Shown: piece after piece, positions 46,097 through 52,713 of the stretch
How the letters are laid out: every line of letters begins with the position of its first letter
Numbering within the stretch: position 1 is the first letter of the stretch
The notes under the pieces: model-generated
The model's database searches: none
What the model saw: only the letters and a program-made list of their open reading frames with translations
What the model was told of the DNA's origin: nothing
Assembly: GCF_049747295.1 (NCBI RefSeq)
Contig: NZ_JBMHJM010000001.1
Coordinates: 2,852,001-2,916,000 of the forward strand
From: Afipia sp049747295
Lineage (GTDB): Bacteria; Pseudomonadota; Alphaproteobacteria; Rhizobiales; Xanthobacteraceae
Reading direction: 5' to 3'
Length of the DNA stretch: 64,000 nt
Program-made: the position numbers and the translations under genes

Positions 46097-46852
46097 TCAT
46101 CCGCCGTGCAGCTTCATCAGCGTTTCGCTGGCGAGATAGATCCCGAGCAACATCATCGAGATCAGGAACCAACGGCGGAATGCGTCGGGTGACATGCGCG
46201 AGCGAAGCACCTGCCCAAGATACATCCCCGCAAAAGCTGCCACCATGGCAATGGCGCCGGGCACGGCAATCGAGACGTTCAGCAGCCCGGCATCGGTGAG
46301 GTTGAAGATCAGAGCCACCGAGGCTGTGGTGAAGAAGACACCCAGTGCCTGGACCAGTTCGTCCTTTTCCATGCCGATGGCCTGCATGAAAGGCATCGAG
46401 GGAATCACTTGTACGCCGGTCGCCGCCGATACCAGTCCTGTCAGGACCCCGATAATTCCACCGATCCATTTCTCGTTGGAGCGCGGGACGGTGAAGCGAA
46501 TCTTCGACAGGCCGACGATGGCATAGATCACGAGCAGCACGCCCAGAACGATCGAGCCGTAGAGTGCATACGGACCCGTCATCAGTCCGGAGCCCGACCA
46601 GATGCCGATGCAGACACCCGCCATCAGTGGCCAAAGCCGACGCACGATATCGCGCAGGTAAGGACCGCCGAAGGTCTGCCAGATGTTGGTGACGAGCGAC
46701 GGCACGATCACAATCGCGAGAGCTTGGGCAGGGGACATGCGGGTTGCAAGCAACCCGATGGCGACGGTGGGAAGGCCCATGCCGATTGTCCCCTTCACAA
46801 AACCTGCAAGGAGAAACACGGCGGCGATAACAAAGAGGATCGGATCAGACAT
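46097..46852 (-). CDS. TauE/SafE family sulfite or organosulfonate exporter
   Basis: Inner-membrane permease of about 251 aa with roughly eight helices. Segments GFVKGTIGMGLPTVAIGLLA and GVLTGLVSAATGVQVIPSMPF are the duplicated family repeats. The substrate may be sulfite, sulfoacetate or another small anion and cannot be told from sequence. The start is ATG 46852 or 46870. The divergent LysR gene may control it, but a palindromic element has been inserted between them. Confidence 0.85.
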   Translation of the reverse strand: MSDPILFVIAAVFLLAGFVKGTIGMGLPTVAIGLLATRMSPAQALAIVIVPSLVTNIWQTFGGPYLRDIVRRLWPLMAGVCIGIWSGSGLMTGPYALYGSIVLGVLLVIYAIVGLSKIRFTVPRSNEKWIGGIIGVLTGLVSAATGVQVIPSMPFMQAIGMEKDELVQALGVFFTTASVALIFNLTDAGLLNVSIAVPGAIAMVAAFAGMYLGQVLRSRMSPDAFRRWFLISMMLLGIYLASETLMKLHGG

Positions 46853-46928
46853 GGGCGGCACATTGACCACACTGCTGCGGTCGGCACAATGTGGAGATTA
46901 CGGAGAGAGCCTTCGTTTTTCCCGAAGG

Positions 46929-47093
46929 CTAGTGTCCCGAATCCAAAGTCCGCCCGATCGCAGGGCGCTCCGTAGCGGACTTTGGATTCGAAGGGACACT
47001 AGCAAATTTATGATTCTAGTGTGGTTTAGGTTCAGAAGTTCGTCGGAAGGACTCGCGGGAAAAATCGGACGAACTTCTGAACCGCCACACTAG
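46929..47093. repeat. Bipartite palindromic element, copy 3
   Basis: Hairpin 46929-47002: perfect outer stem CTAGTGTCCC/GGGACACTAG, right-side bulge GAA, perfect 15-bp inner stem (GAATCCAAAGTCCGC). Spacer of 13 nt: CAAATTTATGATT. Hairpin 47016-47093: outer stem CTAGTGTGGT/GCCACACTAG with one wobble, left-side bulge TTA, perfect 16-bp inner stem (GGTTCAGAAGTTCGTC). Its inner stems are the most divergent of the family while still fully paired. It lies between the divergent TauE-like and LysR genes, ending 20 nt before the LysR ATG. Confidence 0.95.
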
Positions 47094-47113
47094 GTCGAAC
47101 CCGGGTGAGGCCG

Positions 47114-48013
47114 ATGCATTTCGATTTGACCGATCTCAGGCTGTTCGTGGCGATTGCCGAGACCTGCAGCATCACCCACGGTGCCGAACGTGTAGCGCTG
47201 GCGCTGGCTTCGGCAAGTGCCCGCATCAAGGCGCTGGAGGCCGCGCTTGGGGTCTCGCTTCTGGAGCGCCAGCGGCGCGGGGTGCGATTGACGGCCGCGG
47301 GCGAAAGCCTGCTCGATCACGCCCGGATTGTTCTGCATCAGGTCGCAACGCTGCAGGGGGAACTCGCGGTCTATGCACGCGGCATGAAGGCCCGCATTCA
47401 TATGCTCGCCAATACCTCCGGCGCCGTCGAGCATTTGCCGAAAGCATTGGCGTCCTTCCTGGCCGCGTATCCTTCCATCAGTGTTGATGTGGAGGAGCGC
47501 GAAAGCCCCGAGATTGCCATTGCTCTCGCCTCCGGCGCAGCTGACATTGGGATTGCCATCGACGCAGTTCTGCCCGAAGGGTTGGAGCGCTTTCCATTTT
47601 GCGATGATCGTCTGGTCCTGATCGTCTCTGAGCAGGATGAAGCGGCGCGACGGCGGAAAATCTCGTTTGGGGACATTGTTGAACGAGAATTCGTCGGTCT
47701 CGTCGAGGGGAGCGCGCTGCAGAACCATATCGCAGCACATGCCGCAGGCCTCGGAGCACGGCTTCGCATGCGTGCGCGGCTGAAGAATTTCGATGCAGTG
47801 TGCCAAATGGTTGAAGCCGGCGTAGGGGTAGCGGTCATTCCCGAGGCCGCCGCGCGGCGCTACAGCCGGTCGGCGAAGATTAAGGCGGTGCGGATGACCG
47901 AGCCTTGGACAAATCGCAGGCTCGTCATCTGCATGCGGAACCGGCATTTGCTCCCGCGGCCCGTCCAGCAACTGGCCGACCACTTGAAGCTGTCTGCAAA
48001 AATTCGAGAGTGA
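47114..48013 (+). CDS. LysR family transcriptional regulator
   Basis: Regulator of 299 aa. The N-terminal winged helix covers about residues 1-60 (MHFDLTDLRLFVAIAETCSI, then SASARIKALEAALGVSLLER) and a LysR substrate domain follows. ATG 47114 is preferred over GTG 47105. It is divergent from the TauE-like exporter gene, the usual arrangement for a regulator and its target, so an anionic sulfur compound is a possible effector. The stop TGA is directly followed by palindromic hairpins. Confidence 0.9.
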   Translation: MHFDLTDLRLFVAIAETCSITHGAERVALALASASARIKALEAALGVSLLERQRRGVRLTAAGESLLDHARIVLHQVATLQGELAVYARGMKARIHMLANTSGAVEHLPKALASFLAAYPSISVDVEERESPEIAIALASGAADIGIAIDAVLPEGLERFPFCDDRLVLIVSEQDEAARRRKISFGDIVEREFVGLVEGSALQNHIAAHAAGLGARLRMRARLKNFDAVCQMVEAGVGVAVIPEAAARRYSRSAKIKAVRMTEPWTNRRLVICMRNRHLLPRPVQQLADHLKLSAKIRE

Positions 48014-48091
48014 CTAGTGTAGCGGCTCTGACGTTCCTTTCAGTTTTGCTGAGCACTCTTCGAAGGAACGTCAGAGCCAAAGCCACACTAG
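48014..48091. repeat. Bipartite palindromic element, copy 4, left hairpin (host copy split by copy 5)
   Basis: Outer stem CTAGTGTAGC/GCCACACTAG with one mismatch, right-side bulge AAA, perfect 16-bp inner stem (GGCTCTGACGTTCCTT). Its final CTAG (48088-48091) is also the first CTAG of copy 5. Its partner hairpin is at 48270-48344; when copy 5 is removed the two are joined by the standard 13-nt spacer. Confidence 0.93.
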
Positions 48092-48256
48092 TGGAGCGGA
48101 TTTGACATTCGCGGCCTACCCGGTCGCGGGTTCGTCAAGCGAATGTCAAATCCAAAACTCCACTAGAAACTTATATTTTCTAGTGGTCCTTTGATTCTAA
48201 CATTCGCAGGAGGTGCCTACTGAGGCGGGATGCGAATGTTAGAATCGGACCACTAG
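48088..48256. repeat. Bipartite palindromic element, copy 5 (inserted inside copy 4)
   Basis: Hairpin 48088-48166: outer stem CTAGTGGAG/CTCCACTAG, right-side bulge of A residues, perfect 15-bp inner stem (GGATTTGACATTCGC). Spacer of 13 nt: AAACTTATATTTT. Hairpin 48180-48256: perfect outer stem CTAGTGGTCC/GGACCACTAG, left-side bulge TTT, perfect 16-bp inner stem (GATTCTAACATTCGCA). It is the reverse-orientation relative of copy 1 at 27672, with nearly the same stems. Confidence 0.95.
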
Positions 48257-48344
48257 AGTTTTGTATGTGCTAGTGTTCCTTTGGTTCTGACATTCGTAAA
48301 GTGCCTGCTTCGAGGTGAGACGAATGTCAGAATCGGAACACCAG
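48257..48344. repeat. Bipartite palindromic element, copy 4, spacer and right hairpin
   Basis: Spacer AGTTTTGTATGTG (48257-48269, 13 nt) and hairpin 48270-48344: outer stem CTAGTGTTCC/GGAACACCAG with one mismatch, left-side bulge TTT, 15-bp inner stem (GGTTCTGACATTCGT) with one G-T wobble. It ends 3 nt before the hisN stop codon. Confidence 0.92.
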
Positions 48345-48347
48345 GGG

Positions 48348-49130
48348 TCAGCCGTTCAGGATTTTCATGGCGGCTTCGTGCACGCGCTTGTCGCCTGCGG
48401 CAACGATACGGCCGCCCGCTTGAGCGGGTTTGCCGTCCCACGTGGTCATGATCCCGCCGGCACCGCTGACGATCGGGATCAAAGCCGCAACATCATAAGG
48501 TTTGAGTTCGGTCTCGATAATGAGATCAAGATGTCCCGCGGCGAGCATGCAATAGGCGTAGCAATCCCCGCCGTAGCGTGACAGCCGGACGTCCTTCTCG
48601 ACCTGTTCGAACTGTGCGCGGTCCGCAGCATTCATCAGGCGCGGACTTGTTGTGAACAGCGTTGCGTCCGCCAGCGATGCACATTTGCGCACGGCCAGAT
48701 TTCGTTTCCCCGAAGGACCGTTGTAGATCGCGGACTCGCTGTCGCCGCTAAACCGCTCGCCGATATAGGGCTGATGCATCATGCCAAACACCGGCGTGCC
48801 GTGATGCATGAGCGCAATCAACGTGCCCCAGATCGGCATTCCTGCAATGAACGATTTGGTGCCGTCGATGGGGTCGAGAACCCACACGTATTCTGCATCT
48901 GCCCGTTCCGAACCGAATTCCTCGCCGACGATGCCGTGCTGGGGAAAGTTCTCTTTGATCATCCGTCGCATGACGGCTTCCGCGGCGCGATCGGCTTCCG
49001 TCACCGGATCCAGATCGTGACCCGTGTTCTTGTTCTCGACGCCGAGCGAGGTGCGGAAAAAGGGAAGAATGGTTTCGCCGGAGGCGGTCGCCAGTCGTCC
49101 AATGAAGGCGGTGAAGTCGATAACTGTCAC
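48348..49130 (-). CDS. hisN: Histidinol-phosphatase of inositol-monophosphatase fold, HisN
   Basis: Mg-dependent phosphatase of 260 aa. It shows DLDPVTEADRAAEAVMRR, GIVGEEFGSE, WVLDPIDGTKSFIAGMPIWG (metal-binding DPIDGT) and YGGDCYAYCMLAAGHLDLI, the pattern of HisN-type histidinol-phosphatases, which perform the penultimate-but-one histidine step in many alphaproteobacteria. Some uncertainty with other IMPase members remains. It is flanked on both sides by palindromic elements (copies 4/5 downstream, decayed copy 6 upstream). Confidence 0.86.
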   Translation of the reverse strand: MTVIDFTAFIGRLATASGETILPFFRTSLGVENKNTGHDLDPVTEADRAAEAVMRRMIKENFPQHGIVGEEFGSERADAEYVWVLDPIDGTKSFIAGMPIWGTLIALMHHGTPVFGMMHQPYIGERFSGDSESAIYNGPSGKRNLAVRKCASLADATLFTTSPRLMNAADRAQFEQVEKDVRLSRYGGDCYAYCMLAAGHLDLIIETELKPYDVAALIPIVSGAGGIMTTWDGKPAQAGGRIVAAGDKRVHEAAMKILNG

Positions 49131-49661
49131 AGGTGATCCTCAGGCGGCGAATGCATCGGCATTGTAAATCCGGAGCGTGAAAGCCCCTATAAGAGTTCGC
49201 GCATTCGAGCAATCAAGTGAAGTGGATTTGGCGTTCGCTACCCTGCTTGCCGCGCATTCCGATGCGAACGTCAAAATCCCGAAGCTCCACCAGAGCCATA
49301 GATTTACTGGTGTCCTCTCGAATCAGAGTCCGCTGCGGGCTGGCGATAAGGCGGACTTTGGAGATGGATCAAAGGCAGGAATGGGCGGCCAGAGGATCAT
49401 TCATTTCTTTGATGATCGCGGGCTTATAAATCGGTCGCGAAGGGTTTGATCGACATTAAACTGAAATAAGAATTCATTTTTTGAGGGCAAGTTTGCTGAT
49501 TTTCACAGTCATCCAAGAGTCATATTTCAATCTAAGATATTGAAAATATAAGTAATTATTAGATTTCGCGAAGATGTGAGCAGCAAGTCTGTCATGCACC
49601 ACATGCATGAAGAATTCCTGAAAAATACTTGCTTTGGGTGCGTTGCGGTTGCATATTGTTG
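49131..49661. other. Intergenic region between hisN and small RNA
   Basis: About 530 nt without a supportable gene. It holds the decayed palindromic element copy 6 (49214-49378), then an AT-rich stretch (about 49445-49570) and the putative promoter of the small RNA. The hisN promoter must lie near 49131-49213. Short open frames here lack coding character. Confidence 0.6.
49214..49378. repeat. Bipartite palindromic element, copy 6 (decayed)
   Basis: Left hairpin 49214-49293 keeps most of an inner stem (GGATTTGGCGTTCGC against GCGAACGTCAAAATCC) but its outer stem is eroded. After a 13-nt spacer (49294-49306, AGCCATAGATTTA) the right hairpin starts with CTGGTGTCC and an inner arm GAATCAGAGTCCGC, related to copy 3; its right arm has lost pairing. 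The right limit is approximate. The 13-nt spacing identifies it as a degenerate family member. Confidence 0.75.
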
Positions 49662-49662
49662 C

Positions 49663-49755
49663 GGTGCGATAGCGCTTCGCGTTATCGCTGCCCTCCTTGG
49701 GCGTTTCCTCCCTAGACTTGGGCCACTTGCTTTCGCAAGTGGCCCCTTTTTCTTT
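49663..49755 (+). ncRNA. Candidate trans-acting small RNA, alpha-r8/MmgR (Rfam suhB) type
   Basis: About 90 nt with the layout: 5' hairpin (GCGATAGCG... to TTATCGC, 49665-49688), an unpaired CU-rich stretch (CCCTCCTTGGGCGTTTCCTC onward, 49691-49719), and a strong terminator hairpin (GGGCCACTTGC at 49720-49730 with GCAAGTGGCCC at 49735-49745, then CTTTTTCTTT). A promoter-like CTTGCT - 18 nt - CATATT ends 7 nt before the inferred start. The CU-rich core and two-hairpin layout match my memory of the alphaproteobacterial suhB/alpha-r8 family, an Hfq-binding regulator (MmgR in Sinorhizobium). The family name is from recall. Confidence 0.65.
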
Positions 49756-49767
49756 GGGAATAGCAAA

Positions 49768-49791
49768 CGGCTTTCGTGATGCGAAAGGCCG
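49768..49791 (-). terminator. Probable terminator of N-formylglutamate amidohydrolase gene
   Basis: An imperfect stem (CGGCTTTCG at 49768-49776 with CGAAAGGCCG at 49782-49791, one bulge). On the minus strand it is followed by TTTGC. It lies 28 nt past the stop codon of the minus-strand gene. Confidence 0.6.
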
Positions 49792-49819
49792 ATGTCACGT
49801 GCAAAAGCTTGGTTGGTTT

Positions 49820-50719
49820 TTATTCGGCCGCGGTCTGGAAGGGGCCGAGCAAGTCGAGCGGAATCACGGCCAGCGCGTCTGCCAAAACAATGAAATCATC
49901 GGCGAGCTTGCGGAAATTTGCACCGCGCTCGCGCCGGCGTTCGTCCATGTAAATCGCGCGGTTGAGTTCAAGCTGGATCGTGTGCAGGCCATTGGCCGGG
50001 TTACCGTAGTGCTCGGTAATGAATCCGCCCGCGTAAGGCTTATTGCGGCCGACAGAATAACCAAGCGTCTTGAATGTGTCCTCGACGATATCCGGCAGGA
50101 GCGCTGCGCAACTCGTCCCGTAGCGATCGCCGATCACCAGATCCGGGCGTTTAGGCTCATCCCGTGACACGCCGACCGAAGGCATCGAGTGACAATCCAC
50201 CAGGATCACTGTGCCGAAAGCCTGGTGCGCCTTGTTGATCAGGCGCCGCAACGCGCGATGGTAGGGCTTGTAGAGCGCTTCAATGCGTGAGAGCGCTTCT
50301 TCGACGTCGAGCCGTTCGCTGTAAATCTCCTGTCCATCGCCGACCACCCGCGGGATGGTTCCCAGTCCGCCCGCCACGCGCATGGAGCGGGTGTTGGCAA
50401 AACTCGGAAGCCGGCCGGCGAACATGCGCGGATCGAGCTCATAGGGCTCGCGGTTCACATCCACATAGGAGCGAGGGAAATTGACGCGAACAATCGGAAA
50501 GCCGCGACCGGCGAGATCGGCAACGATCTCGTCCATGAACGAATCCTCCGAGCGCCGCAGGGCGGCCTCGTCGATCCGGGACGCAGCCAGAAATTCGCGC
50601 GGATAGACCGAACCGGAGTGTGGAGAGTTGAAAATGATCGGCGCCCGCCAGACGGCTGGCTCAACGATCTCAAACGGCGGCACCTCATCGCTGGGCAGGC
50701 TGGTATCAAACTGCGTCAT
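49820..50719 (-). CDS. N-formylglutamate amidohydrolase family protein
   Basis: Metal-dependent hydrolase of 299 aa. Motifs IIFNSPHSGSVYPREFL, DVNREPYELDPRMF and ILVDCHSMPSVGV are those of the N-formylglutamate amidohydrolase (HutG-type) family, which in histidine degradation yields glutamate and formate. No hut genes are adjacent, so another N-formyl or related substrate is possible. It is transcribed divergently from cpdR. Confidence 0.87.
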   Translation of the reverse strand: MTQFDTSLPSDEVPPFEIVEPAVWRAPIIFNSPHSGSVYPREFLAASRIDEAALRRSEDSFMDEIVADLAGRGFPIVRVNFPRSYVDVNREPYELDPRMFAGRLPSFANTRSMRVAGGLGTIPRVVGDGQEIYSERLDVEEALSRIEALYKPYHRALRRLINKAHQAFGTVILVDCHSMPSVGVSRDEPKRPDLVIGDRYGTSCAALLPDIVEDTFKTLGYSVGRNKPYAGGFITEHYGNPANGLHTIQLELNRAIYMDERRRERGANFRKLADDFIVLADALAVIPLDLLGPFQTAAE

Positions 50720-50959
50720 CGCCGCCCTTAATTCTTAGAGGCACTGTTTGTAGAGGCTTCATTGCAAGGATGAGGTCGGCCGCAACAGTCAACCCCATTG
50801 AACAGCACATTTTAGCCCGAAAAAGGCATTTCTTCTGGATGACCATTGTCCGCAAGCCTAACCAATCTGCCAAGAGGAAGTTCGCCTTCACCCGAAATTT
50901 ACTATCCTTCGGGCAAATAGAAGGCTGGGATTGAGCCATTCAAGAGATCACGACCAGTC

Positions 50960-51322
50960 ATGCAGCACAAAATTCTCCTTGCCGAAGATGACAACGACAT
51001 GCGCCGCTTTTTGGTCAAGGCGTTGGAAAACGCCGGTTTCCAAGTGTCATCCTACGATAACGGCTTGTCAGCGTATCAGAGGTTGCGCGAGGAGCCTTTT
51101 GAAATGCTTCTAACCGACATTGTCATGCCGGAAATGGACGGCATTGAGCTTGCACGCCGGGCTTCGGAACTCGATCCCGATATCAAGATCATGTTCATTA
51201 CCGGGTTTGCCGCCGTGGCGCTCAACGCCGATTCGGAGGCGCCCAAGAACGCCAAAGTGCTTTCCAAGCCGGTCCACCTGCGGGAATTGGTCAGCGAAGT
51301 GAACAAGATGCTAGCCGCCTGA
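50960..51322 (+). CDS. cpdR: Response regulator CpdR
   Basis: Single-domain receiver of 120 aa. Acidic residues Glu9-Asp10-Asp11, phosphoacceptor Asp53 (LLTDIVMPEMDG), Thr81 and Lys103 (SKPVHL) are all present. In Caulobacter and Rhizobiales the unphosphorylated protein brings ClpXP to CtrA and other substrates at the cell pole, under control of the CckA-ChpT phosphorelay. The sequence ends ...MLAA without an output domain. The start has no strong ribosome-binding site. Confidence 0.9.
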   Translation: MQHKILLAEDDNDMRRFLVKALENAGFQVSSYDNGLSAYQRLREEPFEMLLTDIVMPEMDGIELARRASELDPDIKIMFITGFAAVALNADSEAPKNAKVLSKPVHLRELVSEVNKMLAA

Positions 51323-51474
51323 GGGGCTGTAGACAGATTTTGACCGAATATGCTCCGCTGAGGAGCCAATAGGGGCTTAAAAACCTTCACTTCCCCTAAA
51401 ATGACGGCGCATGATGCCTTGCTTCGCGCGAGGCGAGCCGATATAGGGTCCCATCCCGACACGAATGGTCTTTA

Positions 51475-51549
51475 GGGCGCGTAGCTCAGCGGGAGAGCAC
51501 TACCTTGACATGGTAGGGGTCACAGGTTCGATCCCTGTCGCGCCCACCA
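51475..51549 (+). tRNA. tRNA-Val (anticodon GAC)
   Basis: A cloverleaf of 75 nt including an encoded CCA end. The acceptor arm is GGGCGCG/CGCGCCC, the anticodon stem CTACC/GGTAG with loop TTGACAT, giving GAC in the middle. The T arm contains GGTTCGATCC. A terminator overlaps the CCA end. Confidence 0.98.
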
Positions 51550-51576
51550 TCCTCAGCTTCAGCGAGGATGGTTTTT
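51547..51576 (+). terminator. Rho-independent terminator after tRNA-Val
   Basis: A perfect 8-bp stem (CCATCCTC at 51547-51554 with GAGGATGG at 51564-51571) followed by TTTTT. Its 5' arm overlaps the CCA end of the tRNA, so the tRNA is transcribed alone. Confidence 0.88.
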
Positions 51577-51653
51577 CGTGACTCCAGGATCAAATGGCGA
51601 GCGCAGCGACGTTGCGCCCATGTGGGCATGACCGGCAGGTCCCCGTTTGCTTC

Positions 51654-52334
51654 TTATTTATTGCGCGTTGCTTTCCAGATCACATGCCGTGCGCCGCCAC
51701 CTTTGCCGTTGGCACGCACCGAGATCTCTTCGACATCGAAGCCCGTCCGTCGCAGCCGTTGGGTGAAATTCCGATCCGATCCGGACGACCACACCGTCAA
51801 AACGCCGCCGGGGCGCAATGCTGTGTATGCGGCGTTCAATCCCCTTGCATCATACAGCGCGCCATTGGCCTCACGAACGAGACCCTCGGGGCCGTTGTCG
51901 ACGTCGAGGAGGATCGCGTCGAATGCGGAACGGCGAGACCGGATCAGATCGCCCACATCAGTCTCGCGGATCATCACGCGTGGGTCTGTCAGGCTTTCGC
52001 CGAACAGAGCGGCCAGCGGCCCTCGTGCCCAGGCGACAACGGACGGCATCAATTCCGCGACCATAATCCTTGCTTCGGTGGTCAAAGCGGCAAGGGCGGT
52101 ACGCAATGTGAAGCCCATTCCCAGGCCGCCGATCAGCACGTGCGGGTTGGTGACACCTTTGATGTGGGTGCACGCGATTGTCGCGAGCGCCTCCTCGGAC
52201 CCGCTGAGACGGCTGTTCATCAACTCGTTTTGTCCCAGCATGATCGAGAATTCGGTGCCGCGCTGCATGAGGCGAAGTTTGTTATCTCCGCCGCCGGGCA
52301 CAGGAGCAGTATCAATCAAAGACCACGGGATCAT
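51654..52334 (-). CDS. Spermidine-synthase-like methyltransferase-fold protein
   Basis: Soluble protein of about 226 aa. It shows the Rossmann segment VLIGGLGMGFTLRTALA and further AFDAILLDVDNGPEG, as in spermine/spermidine synthases and relatives. It is shorter than true SpeE, and no speD or polyamine gene is near. ATG 52334 (MIPWSLIDTAP) is preferred over GTG 52376. Its role is unknown. Confidence 0.75.
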   Translation of the reverse strand: MIPWSLIDTAPVPGGGDNKLRLMQRGTEFSIMLGQNELMNSRLSGSEEALATIACTHIKGVTNPHVLIGGLGMGFTLRTALAALTTEARIMVAELMPSVVAWARGPLAALFGESLTDPRVMIRETDVGDLIRSRRSAFDAILLDVDNGPEGLVREANGALYDARGLNAAYTALRPGGVLTVWSSGSDRNFTQRLRRTGFDVEEISVRANGKGGGARHVIWKATRNK

Positions 52335-52463
52335 TGAATTTTGTGAGCCGCCAAATATGACGGTCCTTCTGTGCACTTCCTGGCCGCCGCCGTAAGGCGA
52401 AGCAGGTATGGAACCAACATCTGGATAGTGGAGTTACCGCGAACGAGATGAGGAGGAAACCCC

Positions 52464-52658
52464 ATGACAAAAATGTTAGCCGTGGCCGCCGCACTCATAT
52501 TCGTTGTTATAGCCGGTCTCGCTGAGGCGAAGAGCGCTCGCTACTGCTTGAGAACATCAGCGGGTCCAGGCGATTGCAGGTTTAGCACCTTCAAGCAATG
52601 CCGAGCCGCCTCTTCCGGCATCGGCGGGACCTGTATCAGAAATCGCGGCCCGCGGTGA
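52464..52658 (+). CDS. DUF3551 small secreted protein
   Basis: Protein of 64 aa with a signal peptide (MTKMLAVAAALIFVVIAGLA, cut near AEA-KS) and a mature part containing four Cys (RYCLRTSAGPGDCRFSTFKQ and further on). Small Cys-containing DUF3551 proteins are numerous in Bradyrhizobium relatives, with no known function. GAGGAGG upstream strongly supports translation. Confidence 0.85.
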   Translation: MTKMLAVAAALIFVVIAGLAEAKSARYCLRTSAGPGDCRFSTFKQCRAASSGIGGTCIRNRGPR

Positions 52659-52713
52659 TCATTACTGATTTTTCAGGCTGGCATGGAGAGCCACTTTGCG
52701 GGAGGCCGTGGCT

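Noticed and set aside
48102..48107. TTGACA in hairpin arms as a -35 promoter box
   Set aside because: The perfect TTGACA in the inner arm of copies 1 and 5 has no -10-like sequence 16-19 nt downstream in either copy; it is part of the stem and varies in other copies.
48014..48344. CRISPR-like array
   Set aside because: Repeat-spacer appearance comes from four long hairpins with different stem sequences and 13-nt spacers. CRISPR repeats are identical to each other with spacers of about 30 nt, and no cas genes are present.
49576..49779. Short open frame across the candidate small RNA
   Set aside because: It runs through the RNA hairpins and terminator, has no ribosome-binding site, and its composition does not look like a protein.
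51475..51549. tRNA-Val as integration site of a genomic island
   Set aside because: No integrase gene and no repeat of the tRNA 3' end was seen downstream; neighbouring genes look like ordinary chromosome.
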